Source: CAYHWW01 sp964360145
GTDB lineage: Bacteria; Bdellovibrionota; UBA1018; CAYHWW01
Length of the DNA: 12,852 nucleotides
Reading direction: 5' to 3'
Assembly (NCBI GenBank): GCA_964360145.1
Contig: CAYHWW010000096.1
Span: 1 to 12,852 of the forward strand
Shown: positions 1 to 6,802 of the stretch, one piece after another
Layout of the letters: each line of letters begins with the position of its first letter
How positions within the stretch are numbered: position 1 is the stretch's first letter
Notes under the pieces: model-generated
Databases searched by the model: none
What the model was told of the DNA's origin: nothing
The model's input: the letters and a program-made list of their open reading frames with translations, nothing else
Position numbers and translations under genes: made by a program

Positions 1-67
1 GCCACCATGCACATCACTTTAAGCCATGGATGGGAAGATCTCTGGTCCTACGGAGCATAGTGGCAGC

Positions 68-1633
68 ATGGTTCAGCATCTTGTTCGTCTCGGTACCCGT
101 CGCTCCTGGCTCGCCATGGCTCAAAGCCGTTGGGTGGCCCGTGAGTTGGAGCGCCTCAATCCGGGGCTCACGGTGGAACTCTTCGGCATTGAGACCAAGG
201 GCGATCGCATCCAGGACGTGCCGCTCTCCCAAATAGAGGGCCGTGAGTTCTTCGTGGCGGAACTTGATGAGGCCCTGCGCACGAAGCGCGTGGATCTCTG
301 CGTGCACTCCATGAAAGACCTCAGTCTCGCACGGCCCCCTGAGTTCGCGCCGTTCTTCGTACCGTGTCGTGAAAACCCCCGGGACGTGGTGGTGTACCGC
401 GCCGATGTGTGGGAGCGCATTCTTGCCGCCACCGACATCCCCGTGGAGCTGGTCATCGGCACTTCCGCCCCTCGTCGTCTTGAGAATCTGCCAGAGTTTT
501 TAGCGACGGCCCTGCCCGCGGGGCCATCACAGCGCGGCCCGCGGCTGCGTTTTGAGTCCATCCGAGGCAATGTGAATACCCGGCTGTCCCGGCTCCATGA
601 GCCTGAAGAGTCAGGGCGACGCATGGATGGCGTGGTGCTGGCTTGCGCGGGGTTGAATCGCCTCTTGCGAGACGAAGAGGCGGGGCCTCAGCTCTTGCGG
701 ATTTTGGAAGGCACCCGTTTCCAGATGCTTCCCATCATGGAAACTCCGGGGAGCCCCGCCCAGGGGGCGTTGGCGGTGGAGTGCCGGGCCGATGATCAAA
801 AGCTGCGCGCCGTCCTGGAGCGTCTGCACGACTCACAGGCCGCCACCGCCGCCGCCGCGGAGCGTGCCGTCTTGAAAGAATGGGGCGGGGGCTGCCATCT
901 GAGCCTGGGGGCGGCTTCCGTGGATCTACCCGGCTGCGGCCCCGTACTCTACATCAAGGGCCGTCATCCCCAAGGTCAGCTCGTCAATGAGATTCGTTGG
1001 GAGGCGCCACCCCCCGTGACCGGATCCGCCGAAGTGGCTTTCGTTTCCAGCGAGGCAAAGGAGTCCCGCAAGCGCTCCCGTTCCCTCGAAAAACTCACGG
1101 AGCAGCAGCGCGCGGCCTTGGATGGCGCCGGCCTTTGGGTGGTCTCTATGGCGGCGGCCCTGCCCGATGAGTTGCAGGGCCCCGCTTCCCAAAAACGCCT
1201 TTGGGCCGCGGGCACCGCCACCTGGCGCAAGCTTGCCGCCCGGGGCCTGTGGGTGGAGGGCTGCGCCGAGGGTTGGGGCGTGGAGGCCCTCACTGAGGTT
1301 TTCGCTGAACCTTTTGTCCAGGCCGCGGACGCTCACGTGGCGTTGCTGACCCACAAGCGGGCCCCCGCTCTGTCCGGTGCCCCCTGGGCCACGGTGGCCA
1401 CGGCGTCATCAGAGCTGGTGAAGTTGAACGAAGCCTTGAAAAAGAAGCTTAAAAGCAGCCGGTTTTTCTACTGGAAGTCGGCCACCGCCTATGAAAACTT
1501 GGCCTTGTTCCTCCCCCGCGGGGCCGTGCGCCACGCCTGTGGCCCGGGACGCACGGCGGTTGGTCTCAAAGCCCGTGGGGTGGAGCCCCAGGTGTTTCCA
1601 AGCTTCGAGGAGTGGCAATCATGGCTGAAGTAG
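68..1633 (+). CDS. hemC: Hydroxymethylbilane synthase fused to a uroporphyrinogen-III synthase-like domain
   Basis: The N-terminal part (about residues 1-315) is porphobilinogen deaminase, which joins four porphobilinogens into hydroxymethylbilane in the cytoplasm. Visible family motifs are GTRRSWLAMAQ (9-19), VHSMKDL (79-85, with catalytic-type Asp84), GTSAPRR (131-137), RGNVNTRL (166-173), PGSPAQGA (227-234) and GGGCHLSLG, whose Cys276 should carry the dipyrromethane cofactor. The family usually ends near 310 residues, but this protein has 521. The extra 200 residues look like a diverged two-lobed HemD: each lobe ends in a similar G-x-x-(R)-T-x(3)-L-x(2)-R-G segment (WAAGTATWRKLAARG and ACGPGRTAVGLKARG). 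No separate hemD is in the window, so this domain probably closes the ring to uroporphyrinogen III. The start at 68 puts the protein three residues before the conserved LVRLGTR and has GGAG at 52-55. An in-frame ATG at 26 would add 14 residues with no family match. HemC is near certain; the HemD assignment is inference. Confidence 0.93.
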   Translation: MVQHLVRLGTRRSWLAMAQSRWVARELERLNPGLTVELFGIETKGDRIQDVPLSQIEGREFFVAELDEALRTKRVDLCVHSMKDLSLARPPEFAPFFVPCRENPRDVVVYRADVWERILAATDIPVELVIGTSAPRRLENLPEFLATALPAGPSQRGPRLRFESIRGNVNTRLSRLHEPEESGRRMDGVVLACAGLNRLLRDEEAGPQLLRILEGTRFQMLPIMETPGSPAQGALAVECRADDQKLRAVLERLHDSQAATAAAAERAVLKEWGGGCHLSLGAASVDLPGCGPVLYIKGRHPQGQLVNEIRWEAPPPVTGSAEVAFVSSEAKESRKRSRSLEKLTEQQRAALDGAGLWVVSMAAALPDELQGPASQKRLWAAGTATWRKLAARGLWVEGCAEGWGVEALTEVFAEPFVQAADAHVALLTHKRAPALSGAPWATVATASSELVKLNEALKKKLKSSRFFYWKSATAYENLALFLPRGAVRHACGPGRTAVGLKARGVEPQVFPSFEEWQSWLK

Positions 1634-1768
1634 TTCGCGGGGGATTTTTCCGCCTGACTTCGTTGTCGTTCGTCGCGGCCTTCACGCAGCGCACAGAAGT
1701 GCGCTTTGGTCGGCTCGCTCCTCCTCCGTCTCGTCATCCAGAAAAATTCCCTCGCGAAAACTTAGGAT
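1634..1768. repeat. Nested inverted-repeat element filling the hemC-hemB spacer
   Basis: The spacer is bounded by inverted arms at 1634-1650 and 1741-1758. They pair over about 16 positions with one G-U pair and one bulged base. Inside are a second short stem (1676-1680 with 1708-1712, one G-U) and a perfect 7-bp hairpin (1688-1694 with 1699-1705) closed by an AGAA loop. A pyrimidine-rich run lies at 1714-1736. The arrangement resembles REP/BIME-type interspersed elements or a structured mRNA segment. It should be transcribed with the operon and might set the hemC to hemB expression ratio. No T-run follows the hairpin, so a simple terminator is unlikely. The pairing is seen directly; the role is unknown. 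Confidence 0.55.
1764..1767 (+). promoter_or_regulatory. Ribosome binding site deciding the hemB start
   Basis: AGGA at 1764-1767 is seven bases before the ATG at 1775 but only one base before the in-frame ATG at 1769. The normal spacing favours 1775 as the hemB start. Confidence 0.55.
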
Positions 1769-1774
1769 ATGTCC

Positions 1775-2782
1775 ATGCATAGCGTCCATAATTCCGCAAA
1801 CCTCACGCTCCGTCGTTTGCGTGGCAGCCCCATCTTGCGTGACCTCGTGCGTGAGGTGCGGCTCGACCACCGCCAGTTCATGCAGCCCTATTTCGTGGCC
1901 CCCGTGAGTGAGAGCCATGGCGCGCCTGTCGCCATCCCTGGTCTCACCGGCGTGTTCCGGGAAACCCCGGATTCTCTTCTGAAGCGCATCGAAGGGGATT
2001 TGGAGCATGGCGTCCGCGCCGGGCTGCTTTTTGGTGTGCCCGCCCACAAACAAGCCACCGCCCCCTTTGCCGTGGATGACACCGTGGCCATCATTGAGCG
2101 GGTGAAGCGCGCGTTTGGTGACGCGTTTTTCTTGGCGGTGGACGTGTGTTTTTGCTCCTTCACCGAGCATGGCCATTGCGGCGTGCTCTCCAGCGAGGGC
2201 GACCACCTCGAAAATGGCGCCACGGTGGCGGAGCTGGCCCGGGCGGCGGGGCTTTACGCGGCGGCTGGCGCCGACTGCGTGGCCCCCAGCGACATGATGG
2301 ACGGGCGCGTGGGCGCCATCCGCGCTGAGCTCAATCGTCTAGGTTTAGAGCGCACGGTGCTCATGAGCTACAGCGCCAAGTTCCATTCCAAGTTCTATGG
2401 CCCCTTCCGGGCGGCGGCGGACTCCACGCCGAAGAGGGGTATGGAGGACAGGTCCACTTACCAGATCGATCCGGGGCGGTATGACGATGCCTGGGCATCC
2501 TCGGTCAGAGATGATGAGGAGGGCGCCGATATTTTGATGGTGAAGCCGGGGATGCCATACTTGGACGTACTTTGGCGTCTGTCCCAGTCCATCAATAAGC
2601 CCTGGGCGGTTTACGAAGTGAGTGGTGAGTACGCCGCCATCGAGCTCATGGCCCGGGAGGGTCTCATGAATGGGCCTGCCGCCCACGTGGAGAGCTGGAC
2701 CGCGCTGAAGCGGGCCGGGGCCCGCATCATCATCAGTTATGGTTCCCGCCATGCCCGCCAATGGATCAATGAATTCGCTTAG
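1775..2782 (+). CDS. hemB: Delta-aminolevulinic acid dehydratase (porphobilinogen synthase)
   Basis: This enzyme condenses two 5-aminolevulinate molecules into porphobilinogen, the substrate of the HemC encoded upstream. At 335 residues it is the usual family length. The catalytic lysines are visible as Lys202 in SYSAKF and Lys257 in MVKPGMPYLD. The zinc-site segment DVCFCSFTEHGHCGVL carries Cys125, Cys127 and Cys135, which indicates the zinc-dependent class rather than the magnesium-only class with aspartates. Other conserved stretches are APSDMMDGRVGAIR, FYGPFRAAADS and AVYEVSGEYA. The start at 1775 is chosen for AGGA at seven bases; an ATG at 1769 would add two residues. The gene lies 141 bases after hemC across the inverted-repeat spacer and 27 bases before hemL. 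Confidence 0.97.
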   Translation: MHSVHNSANLTLRRLRGSPILRDLVREVRLDHRQFMQPYFVAPVSESHGAPVAIPGLTGVFRETPDSLLKRIEGDLEHGVRAGLLFGVPAHKQATAPFAVDDTVAIIERVKRAFGDAFFLAVDVCFCSFTEHGHCGVLSSEGDHLENGATVAELARAAGLYAAAGADCVAPSDMMDGRVGAIRAELNRLGLERTVLMSYSAKFHSKFYGPFRAAADSTPKRGMEDRSTYQIDPGRYDDAWASSVRDDEEGADILMVKPGMPYLDVLWRLSQSINKPWAVYEVSGEYAAIELMAREGLMNGPAAHVESWTALKRAGARIIISYGSRHARQWINEFA

Positions 2783-2809
2783 ATTCAGTTCTTAAGATAG
2801 AGGTTTTCC

Positions 2810-4108
2810 ATGAGTATAACGCCCCAAAACACGACGAAGTCCCAGGGTCTTTTCGAACGAGCCCGCCAGGTAGCCCCCGGGGGCGTGCACTCCCCGGTGC
2901 GTAGCTTTCGCGGCGTAGGCGGCACCCCACGCTTCATCGAGAGCGCCCGTGGCGTCACCCTCACTGACGTGGATGGCAACCGCTACACGGATTATTGCCT
3001 GAGCTGGGGTCCGCTGCTCTTTGGCCACGCTGATGCGGAAGTGCGCGAGGCGGTCACCGCTCAACTCGCCCGGGGCTGGAGCTATGGCGCCGCGGACACC
3101 CTGTCTTTGGAGTTGGCGGAGACGCTCACCGGGCGCATTCCCCACCTCGAGAAGGTGCGCTTCGTGAACTCTGGCACCGAAGCGGTGATGAGCGCGCTGC
3201 GGGTGGCCCGCGCCGCCACCGGTCGCGACAAGATCCTCAAGTTCGACGGCTGCTACCACGGCCATGCTGATTCCATGATGGTGCGTGCGGGCTCAGGCCT
3301 CGCTGAAATGGCAAGCCCCGACAGCGCCGGCGTGAGTGTAGCGGTCGCCGCCGAGACCCTGGTGGCGCCCCTCAATGACCTCAGTGCCCTTACTCAAATA
3401 TTCGATGCCGCGAGCAGCCAGATCGCTGCGGTCATCGTTGAGCCCATCCCCGCCAACAATGGTCTGCTGCTGCAATCACCAGAGTTCCTCGCCGAGATCG
3501 CGCGTCTTTGCAAAAAACACGGTTCACTTCTCATCTTCGACGAAGTCATCACCGGTTTCCGCGTGGCTTTTGGTGGCATGGCCGAACTCACTGGTCTCAC
3601 CCCGGATCTCGTCACCTACGGCAAGATCATCGGTGGCGGCTTCCCCGTGGGGGCCTATGGCGGCCGTCGCGACCTCATGGACCTCGTGGCTCCGGCGGGC
3701 CCCGTGTATCAAGCGGGGACGCTCTCCGCCAATCCCGTGGCCATGGCAGCTGGTCTTGCCATGGTGAATAAAATCATCCGGGACAACCCCTACGCCGCCT
3801 TAGCCGCCCGCACCGAGCGCCTGGCGCGCGCCATGGAAAAGTCATCCGGTGGCGGCGTGCGGGTGCAGAACTTCGCTTCCCTCTTCTGGCCCGTGTTCCA
3901 TGGCGGTGACGCCACCCGCCCCGTGCGCACGCCCGCTGATTTTCCTGCTCAGCAGAAAGAAAAGTACGCCCGGGTGTTCCACGAACTTCTCGCGGAGGGC
4001 ATCTACTTGCCGCCGAGCGGCTATGAAGTGGGCTTCCTGTCCACGGCCCACACGGATGCCGATCTCGAACGTCTCGCGCTGCTCTGGGGGCTCAAGACAT
4101 CGCAATGA
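2810..4108 (+). CDS. hemL: Glutamate-1-semialdehyde 2,1-aminomutase
   Basis: HemL is a PLP-dependent class III aminotransferase-fold enzyme. It isomerises glutamate-1-semialdehyde to 5-aminolevulinate, so this organism uses the C5 pathway rather than ALA synthase. The protein has 432 residues, the normal length. The PLP lysine is Lys272 in TYGKIIGGGFPVGAYGG, and the PLP-ring aspartate is in FDEVITGFR (243-251). NSGTEA (120-125), the CYHGHAD segment (148-154) and the GTLSANP segment (303-309) are also typical. The loop usually written EPIVGN or EPVAGN reads EPIPANNG here (211-218), a mild deviation. GAGG at 2800-2803, six bases before the ATG, is a good ribosome binding site. The last four bases (ATGA) are shared with the sensor kinase start, which implies translational coupling. 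Confidence 0.97.
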   Translation: MSITPQNTTKSQGLFERARQVAPGGVHSPVRSFRGVGGTPRFIESARGVTLTDVDGNRYTDYCLSWGPLLFGHADAEVREAVTAQLARGWSYGAADTLSLELAETLTGRIPHLEKVRFVNSGTEAVMSALRVARAATGRDKILKFDGCYHGHADSMMVRAGSGLAEMASPDSAGVSVAVAAETLVAPLNDLSALTQIFDAASSQIAAVIVEPIPANNGLLLQSPEFLAEIARLCKKHGSLLIFDEVITGFRVAFGGMAELTGLTPDLVTYGKIIGGGFPVGAYGGRRDLMDLVAPAGPVYQAGTLSANPVAMAAGLAMVNKIIRDNPYAALAARTERLARAMEKSSGGGVRVQNFASLFWPVFHGGDATRPVRTPADFPAQQKEKYARVFHELLAEGIYLPPSGYEVGFLSTAHTDADLERLALLWGLKTSQ

Positions 4109-5049
4109 CCTCCCGCCGTACTTCCCTCATTATCCTCTTTCAGGGATTCTGGTTCCTCCTCGTCATGGGGTTGGGCCTGTGGTGGAGCCGTTTGGCCTTG
4201 CGCCTGACGGGTCGGGTGGAGGGGCTGGAACGTCAACTCGGTTTACCCCCGGAGGAAATCGCGCGGAACGCCGAGAGTTTGAAACGCATGCTCTTCTGGG
4301 AGTCGGGCACCTATCTCATCCTCGTCATCGTCGCATCCGCGGCGCTCATCGCGTTGTACTGGCGCCACCGCCTGCGGGCGAAGAGCCTGCAAGCCTTCTT
4401 CGCGGCGGTGACCCATGAGTTGAAAACTCCGCTCACCAGCATCCGCCTCCAGGTGGAAAGCCTGCAAGAGGAGCTACCCGTGGAGCTGAAGAAGAGCCGC
4501 ACCCTCTCAAGGTTGTTCGAGGACACCATGCGCCTCGAAGCTCAGGTGGAGCGTGCGCTGGAGCTCGCTCGGGTGGAGGGCGGCGGTGGCTATCATCCAC
4601 ACCCCCTGCGTTTGAAGCCCTTCGTGGATTCCCTCCTGCGCCCTTGGCAGGAGGCCCAGGAGGGGCGAGTGACCTTCATCAACGCCATCGCCGACGAAGA
4701 AGTCACCGCGGACACCACGGCTCTCGGTGTGATCCTGCGCAATCTTGTTGAGAATGCCCTTCGTCATGGAGCGGCCACCACCGTGCGTCTGTCCTGTCGC
4801 ACGGAGGGTGATCGCTTGTGCCTCCTCGTGGAAGACACCGGTCGTGGTTTCGAAGGCAAGCGCCATGACCTGGGCAGGCTCTATCATAAAGGCCCCCGTT
4901 CCAGCGGGGCGGGCGTGGGCCTCTACCTCGTGCGCGCCCTCATGGGACGCATGGGGGGCGACGCTTTCTTTGAGAATGCCGCTTCAAGCGGCTTTCGCGC
5001 CGTATTGCGCTTTGCCCCCATGACTGTCGAGCGGAGCGCACAGCCATGA
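4105..5049 (+). CDS. Membrane sensor histidine kinase of the haem operon
   Basis: This is a 314-residue two-component sensor kinase. Two membrane segments (about residues 8-30 and 67-87) flank a short external loop of roughly 35-40 residues, too small for a standard periplasmic sensor domain, and no HAMP or PAS domain is evident. The catalytic core is complete: the H-box AVTHELKTPLTSIR with phospho-acceptor His104, an N-box NLVENALRHG (Asn217), a G1 box DTGRGF (244-249) and a G2 box GAGVGLYLVRALM. It therefore probably autophosphorylates and passes phosphate to the regulator encoded next. It overlaps hemL and the regulator by four bases each (ATGA). The signal is unknown; because of its position, haem, a porphyrin intermediate, oxygen or redox state are reasonable guesses. 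The family call is secure, the ligand is not. Confidence 0.95.
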   Translation: MTSRRTSLIILFQGFWFLLVMGLGLWWSRLALRLTGRVEGLERQLGLPPEEIARNAESLKRMLFWESGTYLILVIVASAALIALYWRHRLRAKSLQAFFAAVTHELKTPLTSIRLQVESLQEELPVELKKSRTLSRLFEDTMRLEAQVERALELARVEGGGGYHPHPLRLKPFVDSLLRPWQEAQEGRVTFINAIADEEVTADTTALGVILRNLVENALRHGAATTVRLSCRTEGDRLCLLVEDTGRGFEGKRHDLGRLYHKGPRSSGAGVGLYLVRALMGRMGGDAFFENAASSGFRAVLRFAPMTVERSAQP

Positions 5050-5747
5050 GCGCCGCCGTCGCCGAGCGCATCCTCATCGTGGAAGACGAGCGCAACCTGG
5101 GTGAAACCCTCCAAGAGCGTCTGGGTGGCCTAGGCTTTGATGTGGTGTGGGTTGATGGCGTCGAGTCAGCCTGGGCGGAGCTCTCGCGGCGGCGCTACGA
5201 TCTCGCGCTCCTCGACGTCGGGCTGCCGGATGGAAATGGTTTCGATTTAGGGGGCCGTGTCCGCGCCCAGTACCCGGGCACGGCCCTGGTGTTTCTCACC
5301 GCCATGGCTACGCCCGAAGACCGCGTGCGGGGGCTGGAGCTTGGCGCCGAAGATTACGTCGCTAAACCCTTTCATTTAAAAGAGCTGGTGCTGCGTGTGC
5401 GCAACGCGTTGAAGCGTCAACGCGCCCTCTCGGCGGCCCCGGCGGAAGTGGTCTTGGGTGCTTCCACCGTGCGCTTCCCGCGCTTCGAGGCGGTGGGCGC
5501 TGATGGCGTCACCTATCGCCTGAGCCAGAAGGAATGCGCTCTTCTGAAATTCCTCTATGAGCATCGTGGCGTCACCGTGAGTCGGGACGAAATTCTCGCT
5601 GAAGTGTGGGGGGATGACGAATACCCCACCACGCGCACCGTGGATAACTTCGTTTTGCGCCTGCGTAAGATCATCGAAGAATCCGCCGACGCGCCGCGCT
5701 TCATCAAAAGCGTGCGGGGCGTGGGCTATCGATTGGAGTTGCAATAA
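5046..5747 (+). CDS. OmpR/PhoB-family response regulator of the haem operon
   Basis: This is a 233-residue regulator with an N-terminal receiver domain (about 7-125) and a C-terminal winged-helix DNA-binding domain (about 135-232). The receiver has the acidic pair in IVEDE (11-15), phospho-acceptor Asp57 in LLDVGLPDGNG, Thr85 in FLTA and Lys107 in AKPF, so it looks fully competent. The DNA-binding domain shows the usual LSQKECALLKFL, the recognition-helix region RTVDNFVLRLRKII and the terminal SVRGVGYRL. It overlaps the upstream kinase by four bases and its stop codon overlaps the hemE start by one base (TAATG). It is the evident partner of the kinase. Targets cannot be read from the sequence; control of this operon or of haem-using respiratory genes is an inference. 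Confidence 0.96.
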   Translation: MSAAVAERILIVEDERNLGETLQERLGGLGFDVVWVDGVESAWAELSRRRYDLALLDVGLPDGNGFDLGGRVRAQYPGTALVFLTAMATPEDRVRGLELGAEDYVAKPFHLKELVLRVRNALKRQRALSAAPAEVVLGASTVRFPRFEAVGADGVTYRLSQKECALLKFLYEHRGVTVSRDEILAEVWGDDEYPTTRTVDNFVLRLRKIIEESADAPRFIKSVRGVGYRLELQ

Positions 5748-6802
5748 TGATTTTCACGGATGCTTTAAATCGCCGCAACCCCGCTCGCCCGCCGGTGTGG
5801 TTCATGCGCCAGGCCGGTCGCTACCACTGCCACTACCAGGCCATTCGCGCCCGCCACAGCTTCATGGAGATGTGTAAAAACCCGCAGCTCGCCCGCGACA
5901 TCACCTTCGGCCCGCTGGAGGATTTTGGTTTCGATGCCGCCATTCTCTTCTCGGATCTCCTCTTTCCGCTGGAGGCCTTGGGCATGGGCCTCGACTACGT
6001 GCCCGGCCCCAAGCTCGGCTGGCACCTGAAAACCCGCGAAGATCTGCGTCGGCTCACGCTGCCTGCCGCGACGAATGGGGCACGGGCGGGCTTCATGGAG
6101 TTCCAAGCAGAAGCATTGAAGGTCATCGCCCAGAGGTTGCCGACGACGAAGGGCCTCATTGGTTTCGTCGGCGGGCCGTGGACGCTCTTCTGTTATGCGG
6201 TGGATGGCTCCCACGCCGGTGGACTTGAAGATTCCAAACGCGGTCTCACCGATGGCCGCTATGAGGGGTTCCTCGAAGCCTTGGTTCCGCTCCTTGCCGA
6301 CAATATGATGCTCCAGGCCAGAGCCGGTGCCCACGCCGTGGCCCTCTTCGACACCTGTGGTGGTGAAGTGGATGCCACCACCTACGCTAAGCACGTCGTG
6401 CCCGCGCTGCGCATGGTGCTGGAGCGCTTCCGTGCCGCCTGCCCCGAGACGCCGGTGATCTATTATTCCAAAAAAACAGACCCCGCCCATTGGGAAAAAC
6501 TCGAAGGGCTCCCCATCCAGTGTTTGGGCGTGGACTGGCGCCATGACTTGAGGGACGTGCTGCGCGACTTTGGCCGCGGCTACGCCATCCAAGGCAATAT
6601 GGACCCTGAGTGGATCACGCTGCCTGAGGCGCAGTGTGAAGAGAAAACCCGCGCTTGGTTCGAGGGTATCGCCGCCAGCGGCGCGGATCTTTCGGGTTGG
6701 ATCTGCGGCCTGGGCCATGGTTGCACGCCCCAAGCCAAAGAGGCCAACGTGCGCCGGGTCATCCAGCTCCAACATGAAATCTTCGGAGGCCGCGGGCAAT
6801 GA
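5747..6802 (+). CDS. hemE: Uroporphyrinogen decarboxylase
   Basis: HemE removes the four acetate carboxyls of uroporphyrinogen III to give coproporphyrinogen III. The protein has 351 residues, the family norm. Seen motifs are PPVWFMRQAGRY (15-26), ILFSDLLFPLEALGM with the substrate-binding Asp70, GFVGGPWTLFCY (139-150), the ALFDTCGGE region (199-207) and GLGHGCTP (321-328) with the late conserved histidine. Directly after RQAGRY, where most homologues read LPEY, this protein has HCHY; that may be lineage-specific but sits beside the active-site arginines. The start codon overlaps the regulator stop by one base and the stop overlaps the hemN start by four bases, so its translation is likely coupled to both neighbours. 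Confidence 0.97.
   Translation: MIFTDALNRRNPARPPVWFMRQAGRYHCHYQAIRARHSFMEMCKNPQLARDITFGPLEDFGFDAAILFSDLLFPLEALGMGLDYVPGPKLGWHLKTREDLRRLTLPAATNGARAGFMEFQAEALKVIAQRLPTTKGLIGFVGGPWTLFCYAVDGSHAGGLEDSKRGLTDGRYEGFLEALVPLLADNMMLQARAGAHAVALFDTCGGEVDATTYAKHVVPALRMVLERFRAACPETPVIYYSKKTDPAHWEKLEGLPIQCLGVDWRHDLRDVLRDFGRGYAIQGNMDPEWITLPEAQCEEKTRAWFEGIAASGADLSGWICGLGHGCTPQAKEANVRRVIQLQHEIFGGRGQ

Noticed and set aside
26..67. Upstream ATG at 26 as the hemC start
   Set aside because: The additional 14 residues do not resemble HemC N-termini and there is no ribosome binding site before it, while the ATG at 68 sits just before the conserved LVRLGTR. It is kept only as an alternative.
1682..2206. Minus-strand open frame opposite the hemB start and spacer
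   Set aside because: It overlaps the conserved N-terminal half of hemB, its protein has no family features, and part of it simply reads through the inverted-repeat element.
5765..6799. Long open frame of about 344 codons on the minus strand, opposite hemE
   Set aside because: It is fully antisense to a clear hemE, has no recognisable domain, and its openness follows from GC-rich codon bias in hemE.
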